The notes under the pieces were generated by a model. It had not been told where the DNA came from. It made no database searches and saw only the letters and a list, made by a program, of their open reading frames with translations. A stretch of DNA of 51,111 nt, from positions 1-51,111 of the forward strand of contig JALWRX010000054.1 of assembly GCA_027080505.1 (NCBI GenBank), written 5' to 3'. This stretch comes from Ghiorsea sp. (GTDB taxonomy: Bacteria; Pseudomonadota; Zetaproteobacteria; Mariprofundales; Mariprofundaceae). Positions within the stretch are counted from its first letter, which is position 1; each line of letters begins with the position of its first letter. This document shows positions 44,572-51,111 of the stretch, piece by piece. Both the position numbers and the translations under genes were made by a program.

Positions 44572-44976
44572 TTATCCATTCCAATCATTCTTCCTTAACC
44601 TTTTTAATTGTGAACGCAGTTTTTTATTTGCCAGTCGCTTTTGTATTGAAGCTTTAGGCCGCTTTACAACTTTCCTTTTCTTCGGGGCGACTGTGCCCAC
44701 ACTTATCAACACCTTCAAACGGTTTAACGCATCTTCCTTATTCTTCGTTTGGCTACGAAACTGCTGTGCTTTAATCACAATCACACCATCCCTACTGATT
44801 CGATGATCATGATATTGCAACAACCTTTCTTTATCTTCTTCAGCCAACGATGATGCTCGAATATCAAAGCGCAAATGGATAGCCGTAGAAACTTTATTCA
44901 CATGCTGACCACCCGAACCTTGCGCTCGAATCGCTGTCATTTGCACTTCATCCTCTGCAATAATCACCTTTTCCAT
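44572..44976 (-). CDS. arfB: ArfB/YaeJ peptidyl-tRNA hydrolase, ribosome rescue
   Basis: A 134-residue protein with the GGQ motif at residues 22-24 (IRAQGSGGQHVNKVSTAIHL) and the basic C-terminal tail (RPKASIQKRLANKKLRSQLK) that enters the mRNA channel. It frees stalled ribosomes without a stop codon. The ATG at 44976 matches the family start; an upstream in-frame start at 45018 would add 14 unneeded residues. It looks like a housekeeping gene captured inside the island. Confidence 0.9.
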   Translation of the reverse strand: MEKVIIAEDEVQMTAIRAQGSGGQHVNKVSTAIHLRFDIRASSLAEEDKERLLQYHDHRISRDGVIVIKAQQFRSQTKNKEDALNRLKVLISVGTVAPKKRKVVKRPKASIQKRLANKKLRSQLKRLRKNDWNG

Positions 44977-45018
44977 ATCATGCCCTATATACCTCAGATA
45001 ACAATATCCATGCGACAT

Positions 45019-45804
45019 TCAATATCTTCTCATTTGAGCCCACTTATCAAACAGATATGTATCATCTGAAGCTTCCCGTTTTCCAAAGCTTATTTCTACA
45101 AGCATTTCTGAATATTCTAAATTTTCCGAGGCATTATTATTCGGGGAGCAAACCACCGAGGATACCCGCTCGTCCATTAAGTTACTTGTTACAAAAACAA
45201 AACTTTTTCGAAAGAAGTTGTCATTTTGATTCTGTATTGAGCATTCATCTGCACACAACTCCTTCTCGCAATGTAATTCCACCAGTCCTATATCTTCCAT
45301 ACCCCTCAAATAAGTTAAAGGCTCTACACCCGTAAGTTTTTTTGTGGACTTTATCGCTCCAGCGACCACACCAAAATCACGCCAGTATTGCCCTTTAAAA
45401 AATTCAGACGTATTTTCCAATAAATGCTTAACTGCTTCATTATTCTCAGATAAACCTGACAAGGAACAGCCAATTAAATGAAAGTTCTCAAACCGAGCAC
45501 CAAGCAAACTTTTCGCTCCTTCTGGCTCAACAAAATCTTCAAACATAAACGGCGTAAAACGAATCTTTGATGCAATCAGCACAGTATTAATGCTTGAATC
45601 GTTTGAACCTGCTGCAAGGTATAAAAAACCACTTTTTGTAAGATATTCCCTGAGCAGACCTGAATTATGATTTTCACGATATTCAGTTAACACCAACACA
45701 TCAGGAGAATGCATGTCTATGCGGTTAATTATAGCCTCTAGCCGATGAACACCGCCTCCATTCCTGATGTTCAATGTCATTATTTTCTCTTTTTTATACC
45801 GCAT
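45019..45804 (-). CDS. Endonuclease/exonuclease/phosphatase-fold protein
   Basis: A 261-residue protein that begins like EEP enzymes: KIMTLNIRNGGG (Asn ligand) and SPDVLVLTEYR (Glu metal ligand), then NTVLIASKIRFTP. The later DNP and SDHxP motifs are weak or missing (DFGVVAGAIK; YSEMLVEIS in place of SDHxPV), so catalysis is doubtful. The start at 45804 keeps the first beta strand complete and has GGAAGG upstream. Function unknown. Confidence 0.7.
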   Translation of the reverse strand: MRYKKEKIMTLNIRNGGGVHRLEAIINRIDMHSPDVLVLTEYRENHNSGLLREYLTKSGFLYLAAGSNDSSINTVLIASKIRFTPFMFEDFVEPEGAKSLLGARFENFHLIGCSLSGLSENNEAVKHLLENTSEFFKGQYWRDFGVVAGAIKSTKKLTGVEPLTYLRGMEDIGLVELHCEKELCADECSIQNQNDNFFRKSFVFVTSNLMDERVSSVVCSPNNNASENLEYSEMLVEISFGKREASDDTYLFDKWAQMRRY

Positions 45805-45921
45805 TCTACCTTCCGCTACATTGCAAAAGCTGACCTATTGGCAAGCCTCTAATTTTACACAGCTAATAGCTCCTTATAATGCTAATTCCCAAACTTCACT
45901 ATTGATATTTCGTTATTGCTT

Positions 45922-46893
45922 CTATGGCAAAACATAACTCTTCTTGTTCAATGGTGAATCCGATTTGTATGGCACTTTTCCAGCAGGCACAGCATGCGCC
46001 GCTGTTTCCAAATGCAAATCCTGATCATCAAAGAAAATATGTGGCTTAAAAGCTTTAAGTACTTTGGATTTATCCAAGCCGCCAAGAAAAAACACTTCAT
46101 CCACATACACACCCCAGTGCCGCAGCGTGTTGATTACACGCATCTCTGATGGAGCACTTCGGGCAGTTACAATAGAAATGCGCACGGGTGAGAATTCCAC
46201 GCTAAATGGCAGGCGTTCTTGCAGGCGGGAAAGTTTGCGCAGTAAAGTCGCGTAAGGACCATCTGTCATAGGCTCATCCTTTTTGCTGTCTTCATGTTTC
46301 TCAAATGCTCGCAGACCAGCAGTTTTATAAACCAATTCACTACCCTCATCAAACAGCACCCCATCCCCATCAAAGGCGATTCTTACTTGCCCTGCGGGAA
46401 TCTTAGCTTGGGTTCCAGGAGGCTTTTTAAGAATCGCAGCAGCACAATTTCCAGCATCAATCACTTTTTGCGCATCTTTAGATTGTGTGGTTAAAAATAA
46501 ATCCACATCAAATGCATCAAGGTAATCCACCACAGATTCACCACCTGTAAAAGCATGTCGTGAAATAGGCAAACCTTTGCGACGAATATTATGCAATACC
46601 TGCAAACCCGTTTCAGGGCTATTGCGCGACATTACCACAACTTGTACCAATGGTGCTTCACCCTCTGGCTGATACTGATTAAGCCCAAGCAACGCTTCAA
46701 CCAATGGCATGCCCGTGCCATCAGCCAAATTATCATGTTCACGCTCAAGCATATAAGCACGATAATCTCGAACGGCTGTTTCCTTATCTTTTTTAAATGC
46801 TGCTCGGAAAGCCTTATCAGCTTCACTTAAATCAAACAAGGCAGTAGCTGTAATGCCAATAACCAAAGTATCCGATAAATCTACTGCTGCCAT
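45922..46893 (-). CDS. Cytosolic 5'-nucleotidase (NT5C1-like family)
   Basis: A 323-residue protein of the 5'-nucleotidase family PF06189: VIGITATALFDLSEA at the start, VQVVVMSRNSPETG, ISRHAFTGGESVVDYL, the acidic HAD-like motif AFDGDGVLFDEGSEL and FFDDQDLHLE near the end. It dephosphorylates nucleoside monophosphates. In a defence island it may be nucleotide-depleting or simply housekeeping. A GGAGAG site precedes the ATG. Confidence 0.85.
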   Translation of the reverse strand: MAAVDLSDTLVIGITATALFDLSEADKAFRAAFKKDKETAVRDYRAYMLEREHDNLADGTGMPLVEALLGLNQYQPEGEAPLVQVVVMSRNSPETGLQVLHNIRRKGLPISRHAFTGGESVVDYLDAFDVDLFLTTQSKDAQKVIDAGNCAAAILKKPPGTQAKIPAGQVRIAFDGDGVLFDEGSELVYKTAGLRAFEKHEDSKKDEPMTDGPYATLLRKLSRLQERLPFSVEFSPVRISIVTARSAPSEMRVINTLRHWGVYVDEVFFLGGLDKSKVLKAFKPHIFFDDQDLHLETAAHAVPAGKVPYKSDSPLNKKSYVLP

Positions 46894-46941
46894 ATTCTCT
46901 CCTAAGTAATAATAACGGTATCTAAAAAACTAATTTAGCTA

Positions 46942-47559
46942 TTACAAAACTTCAATTTCAGGGTATGTGAAATAATTATATTTAGCATCAAGGTAAAACT
47001 TATCCTTATCGCCTTTTTTCTGGTTAAGTCCTTGACGTTGTTTTTTAAAAATTGGCAAGCTGTTTTCTTGGCTAGGTTGTAGGTAAACCCTTCCAGATGA
47101 ATCAAAAATATTTTTATCTTCCTTATAAAGCTTGAGAACTGAATCAGTTCTGTTTTCGCCACCAACATCATCAACAATTTGATTAGTCAGTTTGCCAATA
47201 CCAGTTATAATCTCCTTTGTTTTTATATTCTCAAGTGCTCGAATTAATATACTACCATAAATTTCATTCTCGTCACCTAGGGTAATATCAATCCCTTTAC
47301 GTCTAAGAGCATCATATTTTCCAGATTCATTGAAACGATGGAAGTACAATCTTTGACTTTTTCTTTGCCTTGGGTTTTTGTGGCAATAAACGTCAATATG
47401 ATTAGAAGCATGATAATAGAACTCTATTTCTATGATACGATAAGCAGTTTTATTTACTTTTAATTCGGTACGATTTAACAATACTTTTGCAATTTTATCG
47501 AAGTCGGTCTGATAACCCTCTTTATTGTCGTGCTTGTTTATAAATAAAGCTTCTTTCAT
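46942..47559 (-). CDS. Conserved protein of uncertain family
   Basis: A 205-residue protein. The core IIEIEFYYHASNHIDVYCHK, then LYFHRF, RKGIDITLGDENEIYGSILI and RAL is a pattern I recall from uncharacterised proteins sometimes labelled DNA glycosylase-like, and the label is not secure. It has a Lys/Asn-rich composition, unlike neighbours, which suggests recent transfer. The ribosome site before the ATG is AGGAAAA. Confidence 0.5.
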   Translation of the reverse strand: MKEALFINKHDNKEGYQTDFDKIAKVLLNRTELKVNKTAYRIIEIEFYYHASNHIDVYCHKNPRQRKSQRLYFHRFNESGKYDALRRKGIDITLGDENEIYGSILIRALENIKTKEIITGIGKLTNQIVDDVGGENRTDSVLKLYKEDKNIFDSSGRVYLQPSQENSLPIFKKQRQGLNQKKGDKDKFYLDAKYNYFTYPEIEVL

Positions 47560-47642
47560 TTTATGTTTTTCCTGTAAAAGGGTGTGCCCCTAATTTTTCT
47601 CACCTAACTGTTAGTCAACAAATCAACTTGACCGTTATAAAA

Positions 47643-47882
47643 TCAATCCCACCTTAACATCTTATCGAATGTTTCTTCTGATTGTTCTTTCATTTTCATA
47701 AAATAAACATATTTGGAGAAATAATCAGAGTCAGTTGGAGTTAGCATAGGAATGTCATAACGCAAACCATTTTGTGGGTTTACCATATTATAATAATATT
47801 GATTTTCTTCGTGTTTCGAGTGAAAAATTGGTTTTGGTGTATTTTCTGAATCACCTTTATCAATTGGTCTAAAAACTGCCAT
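47643..47882 (-). CDS. Small hypothetical protein with shared promoter
   Basis: A 79-residue protein rich in Tyr, Asn and Lys (HSKHEENQYYYNMVNPQNGL, then DSDYFSKYVYFMKMKEQSEE). No family is recognised. It carries a shared promoter motif 54 bases upstream and stands 83 bases before the 46942-47559 gene, so the two may be co-transcribed. Confidence 0.55.
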   Translation of the reverse strand: MAVFRPIDKGDSENTPKPIFHSKHEENQYYYNMVNPQNGLRYDIPMLTPTDSDYFSKYVYFMKMKEQSEETFDKMLRWD

Positions 47883-47936
47883 GCTTGCCTCCCCGTTTAT
47901 TCTATTTCACTTGTGTGCTGACTATGTTTATAGAGA

Positions 47937-47968
47937 AATATATCACACGCTGCGTCATCTAGTGTCTT
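47937..47968 (-). promoter_or_regulatory. Shared island promoter motif, copy 10
   Basis: Minus-strand reading: AAGACA-CTAGA-TGACGC (47952-47968), 9 bases, -10 TATATT (47937-47942). The outer half-site is degraded, while the half nearest the -10 is intact. Leader about 48 bases. Confidence 0.6.
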
Positions 47969-48220
47969 ACTAAACTACCATTAAAGCAATCAGCCGAAAA
48001 ATTTATTGATGCGCAACCAGATAAAAACTACTCATCGTTAATTCCTGCTTTACGAAACCTAAAAATCACCACCACAGGCAAACACCATCCATTCAACCAA
48101 CAACAAGCCTTGCACACATTTCGTTTTATAAGTCACGCGAACTTAGTCAACAAAACCAAGCGTGAACGACATCGCAGCAATGGAGCCAATCCATTGCCAA
48201 CCATCAATTTCCATGCTTAA
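47963..48220 (+). pseudogene. Open plus-strand fragment without a start
   Basis: The frame is open for 85 codons up to TAA 48218-48220 and starts directly after a TAG with no initiator. It reads like a coherent protein tail (KQSAEKFIDAQPDKNYSSLI, LHTFRFISHANLVNKTKRER). It fills an otherwise gene-free gap and abuts the stop of the minus-strand gene. It is probably the 3' end of a lost gene. I do not recognise it. Confidence 0.35.
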
Positions 48221-48897
48221 AACAGCCTTTCTAACATTGGTTTTTTCTTTCCTGTATATGTTGGGCTAGAGGCAACAATCGAAACCTGCAAATCTTTCGC
48301 CAAAGCAGACAAAGATTGGTGTACTTCACCTCCGTCATTCAAGTCGTTCGTTTCCTGCGGTGTTAAACCATCAATAACAACCACATCAAAATCATCCCCA
48401 TCTTGAGATTGAGCTCTACAGTAATCCACAAAACCGTTTAATATATACTCCCCTTCATACAGCATAACGCCAAGCTGGGACAAGTCTCCCGTTGTTTGAG
48501 CAAGGCTCCTCCAATCTTCACAAGCAAAAGCACCCGTTCTCATTTTACCCATTGGAATACCTGAAGCATAACTCAAAAGCTTCATAACCCATGCTTGAGC
48601 ATCCATTTTTCGCAAAAATATCAACATATTACGCTTCAATGGATTATCAGCAATGTTCGCAATGGTCATCAATGTCAAATGATTCCGATTATCCTGGGGG
48701 GTCGCACCAGAAAGCACATAAAGCCCACCTTTCTCGAAAAAGTTAAATACCGAGCTGACCTTGATTTCAACTGACTCTATCGTGAGTGACTCATGATCCC
48801 TATCATTGTTTTCATAGCGCATTTGCAGTTCGTGATATGAATCTTGGATCAAATGTTTTAACAACCACCCTTTTGGCTTCATCAATGCTTTCGTCAT
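48217..48897 (-). CDS. DnaB-like protein with degenerate nucleotide site
   Basis: A 226-residue protein aligned by eye with the DnaB motor domain (compare 32694-33503). Walker A GRPSMGKT is replaced by GATPQDNR (64-71), Lys/Thr lost. The FSLEMP strand becomes FLRKMD. Walker B is VVVIDGLTPQE in place of VLIDYLQLM. The N-terminus (about 1-45) is unrelated. The ATG at 48897 has GGAGG, and the promoter's -10 lies upstream of it, ruling out the longer frame to 48933. It cannot be a motor. It may cap or poison DnaB or phage helicase rings, which is inference. Confidence 0.7.
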   Translation of the reverse strand: MTKALMKPKGWLLKHLIQDSYHELQMRYENNDRDHESLTIESVEIKVSSVFNFFEKGGLYVLSGATPQDNRNHLTLMTIANIADNPLKRNMLIFLRKMDAQAWVMKLLSYASGIPMGKMRTGAFACEDWRSLAQTTGDLSQLGVMLYEGEYILNGFVDYCRAQSQDGDDFDVVVIDGLTPQETNDLNDGGEVHQSLSALAKDLQVSIVASSPTYTGKKKPMLERLF

Positions 48898-48922
48898 CTC
48901 GCCTCCTTTCTTGTATTCGGAA

Positions 48923-48954
48923 CGATAAACCATTGTGCGTCAACCAATGTCGCA
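48923..48954 (-). promoter_or_regulatory. Shared island promoter motif, copy 11
   Basis: Minus-strand reading: GCGACA-TTGGT-TGACGC (48938-48954), 9 bases, -10 TATCGT (48923-48928). It serves the degenerate DnaB-like gene and is the last copy, next to the second lexA cassette. Confidence 0.7.
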
Positions 48955-48984
48955 ATAAAGACACCTTCATTAAACCACTTCTTG

Positions 48985-49000
48985 GTACTCGGTTGAATAC
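48985..49000. promoter_or_regulatory. Candidate operator of the second lexA-like cassette
   Basis: GTACTC-GGTT-GAATAC, a 6-bp inverted repeat with one mismatch and 4-base spacer, ends 12 bases before the ATG at 49013. It mirrors the operator at 489-504 in position and layout. Confidence 0.5.
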
Positions 49001-49012
49001 TTTACTTGCCGC

Positions 49013-49586
49013 ATGAAAAAAGAGATGATGAATACCTAGCCAAACTACAAAACTATTATGCACTTCACCGCACCATCCCTTCACATAGCGGCATTGCTCA
49101 GTTGATTGGCACGTCTAAACGTGGCGCAGCCAAGTTTGTTGAACGTATGATTTTGCAGGATACTTAGGTAAAGCTCCTGATGGTCACGCTGTGCCTGAAA
49201 ATCATTTCTTTACGCGGTCTTTTGTTGGCGTTGTGCCTGCTGGTTTTGCTAGCCCTGAGGCTGAGTTTATTGCTGATTCGATTACCATAGATGAATATTT
49301 GGTGGAGCATCCTGCGTCCACTGTGTTGGTCAAAGTAAGTGGTGAATCCATGATAAATACAGGCATCAATGATGGGGATATGCTTGTGGTTGAGCGTAAA
49401 CCCACACCTGCCGTAGGTAGCATTGTGGTGGCGATGATTGATGGTGAGTTCACTGTTAAATATTTGCGTAAAGACAAGCATGGTATGTATTTAGAACCTG
49501 CCAATGATGCTTTCCCGATTATCCGCCCTGAATCAACATTGGAAATTTATGGTGGAATGGTTGGTTTATTCCGTAAAACCCATTGA
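49013..49586 (+). pseudogene. Second lexA-like gene, frameshifted
   Basis: Homologous throughout to 518-1093. One base is missing after the A-run at 49016-49021 and another in the T-run at 49151-49154, so the winged helix and the peptidase lie in different frames. The peptidase domain itself is complete: VVPAGFAS cleavage site, GESM serine and FTVKYL lysine. Its last codons overlap the umuC copy as in the first cassette. Sequencing error at homopolymers is possible, but the neighbour is also broken. Confidence 0.8.
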
Positions 49587-50433
49587 GCCAATCAAGCAAT
49601 TGGTACAATGCCATTGCTCATGTGGATGCAGATTGTTTATTCGCATCATGTGAGCTAACCCGCCGCCCAGACCTCAAAGGACAACCTGTATGCGTGTTAT
49701 CCAGCCAAGGTACCTATGATGCTAAAGCCATAGTCATCAAAACGAGCCAGTGTGGGATTCCAAGAAGCTCATGCCTGAAGCACACCTCCTGTCGGCTGAT
49801 TTTTATTATTACGGACTTATCTCTGAAAAGATGTTTTCAATCTTTCGCAGATATAGTCCAGACATCGAAGCTTATTCCATAGATGAAGGATTTATTGATA
49901 TGAATGGCATTCGCTCGATGTGGCGAAAGTCTTATCATGAAATTGCCGATGATATTCGGCGGGCGGTTTACAATGAAGTGGGCATCACCGTATCTGTTGG
50001 TATATCCACCACCCGTATTCTTGCCAAGATTGCATCGGAAATGAATAAACCCAATGGCACCACGATTATCTCAGGCAGACGTATTAGCAACTTCCTCTAA
50101 GATGTGCCTGTGGGTGACATCCCTAGTATTGGTCGAAATCGAAAACAACTGATGTTGAAATTTCATATACATACCGCATACGATTTTATCAATACACCTG
50201 TTGAGCGCATTGATTATATATTGGGTAAAACAGGTGTGGATTTAGGGCATGAGCTGAATGGCAACCCTGTGTTTCCCCTTGAGCTTCAACCGCCCATGCC
50301 CAAGACCATTGCACGAACCGCAAGTTTGGGTGTTGTAAGCCGCCACAAGGCACTGATTGAAAGACATCTAACCTATCCCACAGAGTGGTCACAGAGCTTG
50401 TACAGCTACATAGCCTTTACTTAGCATACCTAG
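49583..50433 (+). pseudogene. Second umuC, decayed
   Basis: The start VDADCLFASCE is followed by loss of about six codons after VLSSQG, a frameshift near 49745, a nonsense codon TAA (50098-50100) where the first copy has CGT, and loss of everything beyond about residue 290 near 50433. Segments between (YSIDEGFIDMNG, VSVGISTTRILAKIASEM) remain clearly UmuC. It cannot make a working polymerase. Confidence 0.85.
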
Positions 50434-50508
50434 ATCTTAAGTAGTTGATGTATACAAAGACTAAGCTTATAGTTTTAAGCTATCAAAACTCGAAATGGGA
50501 AAACAGTT

Positions 50509-50622
50509 ATGGGTTCACTAAACAATTTTGAATTATTCATGGTGCTTTTTTCGACTCCTTTCATCTTAGCAGCCCTTTGGCATATGGGTTGCAAATATCT
50601 CTCTCATAACGAAAAATATTAA
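50509..50622 (+). CDS. Second copy of the small cassette membrane protein
   Basis: A 37-residue protein, intact although the lexA and umuC copies before it are broken. It shares LNNF, STPFILAALWHM and the position after umuC with the 40-residue protein at 2387-2509. One hydrophobic helix spans residues 7-26. The ribosome site is weak (ATGGGA). Confidence 0.6.
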   Translation: MGSLNNFELFMVLFSTPFILAALWHMGCKYLSHNEKY

Positions 50623-50691
50623 TGCAGATTTCATAAGACCTACTAAAGCACTCTAAACATCGATAACTATCTATTAAATATAAAAAAATAA

Positions 50692-50719
50692 TTGACACAA
50701 TATTGAAGGTGACTAGACT
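50692..50719 (+). promoter_or_regulatory. Sigma-70-type promoter
   Basis: TTGACA (50692-50697), 16-base spacer, TAGACT (50714-50719). No long reading frame follows; only peptides of 10-17 codons precede the hairpin at 50823-50852. The transcript may be non-coding. Confidence 0.5.
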
Positions 50720-50822
50720 TTGTTAAGTGAGATGGATGTAGAACGACTAAAAATTATTCAATGATTTAAACTTAATCATTGTAACTAACACTTGGTAGAT
50801 GGAATACCACAATAAATACAAA

Positions 50823-50852
50823 CCTCTAAGATTGATCGTTCAACCTTAGAGG
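50823..50852 (+). ncRNA. Stable hairpin in the leader of an unassigned transcript
   Basis: CCTCTAAG pairs with CTTAGAGG, and the loop holds an inner TTGA/TCAA stem closed by TCGT. It lies about 100 bases after the promoter at 50692 and 6 bases before the 73-bp repeats. There is no U-run after it, so it is more likely a structured RNA element than a terminator. Confidence 0.4.
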
Positions 50853-50857
50853 CAACT

Positions 50858-51111
50858 AAAGATTCCATGTCGGCTTAAATGGCGATATTGGAATAAACCC
50901 AACAGTTGCTCGGCAGCCGTTGCGGTAACCAGAGAATCCAAGTCGACTTTAATGGCGATATTGGATTAAACCCAATAGTTGCTCGGCAGCCGTTGCGGTA
51001 ACCAGAGAATCCAAGTCGACTTTAATGGCGATATTGGATTAAACCCAACAGTTGCTCGGCAGCCGTTGCGATAACCAGAGAATCCAAGTCGACTTTAATG
51101 GCGATATTGGA
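50858..51111 (+). repeat. 73-bp tandem repeat array (runs off the window)
   Basis: Copies begin at 50858 (divergent), 50931, 51004 and 51077 (cut by the window end), each exactly 73 bases apart. Later copies differ at one to three places. Since 73 is not a multiple of 3, it cannot encode a regular protein repeat. Each unit can fold at TTGG/CCAA and at CGGC-A-GCCG. It may be a minisatellite or a structured RNA array. Confidence 0.85.

Noticed and set aside
50858-51111. CRISPR array or integron attC series
   Set aside because: The units are 73 bases with no alternation of constant repeat and variable spacer. ACCCAAC fits one attC half-site but the partner half-site is absent.

Overview
The window is about 51 kb from a proteobacterium. 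The gene families (DnaQ epsilon-like exonuclease, ArfB, YqiA-type esterase, HipBA, LexA/UmuC, McrBC) are all common in Gram-negative bacteria. They do not fix the genus, so the lineage stays open. The first 224 bases are the tail of an ordinary gene with a terminator. Almost everything from there to the right edge is accessory DNA.

The layout is striking. A lexA-like/umuC/small-membrane-protein cassette lies at 0.5-2.5 kb. A decayed second copy, in the same orientation, lies at 49.0-50.6 kb. The roughly 46.5 kb between them is coded almost entirely on the minus strand and reads as a defence island. From left to right it holds: a tandem AAA+ ATPase; a DnaQ-like exonuclease with a sirtuin; a TerB-like/membrane-protein pair; a tightly coupled operon (read right to left: SNF2 helicase, RhuM, AIPR, type III Mod, type III Res, a 21-codon WYL fragment, NERD nuclease, WYL regulator); a Fic enzyme; an AddAB-like nuclease-helicase operon with an esterase; several nuclease-like hypothetical genes; a stand-alone DnaB motor domain; a gene split by an IS3-family element; a SLOG protein; McrBC preceded by a Zn-ribbon protein; a DUF2779 nuclease; HipBA; and a tail of small metabolic and hypothetical genes ending in a degenerate DnaB-like protein. 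The right edge is a 73-bp tandem repeat that continues out of the window.

The most interesting signal is regulatory. Eleven intergenic sites share one architecture in the direction of the gene they precede: GCGACA-N5-TGWCGC-N9-TANNNT, that is, a 17-bp inverted repeat with a -10 hexamer at a fixed 9-bp distance and no usual -35. They sit 10-50 bp ahead of the best start of unrelated genes (AAA+, dnaQ-sirtuin, AddAB-like operon, Zn-ribbon-mcrBC, SLOG, degenerate DnaB and small orphans). One site serves two divergent genes. This looks like an island-wide regulon under one activator. The WYL protein encoded in the island is the obvious but unproven candidate.

The island also shows heavy internal turnover: an IS with a 3-bp target duplication whose removal restores a reading frame, a 30-bp IS-end footprint, a 47-bp repeat that brackets the NERD gene, and a cluster of gene fragments at 32.4-33.7 kb copied from genes found elsewhere in the same window.
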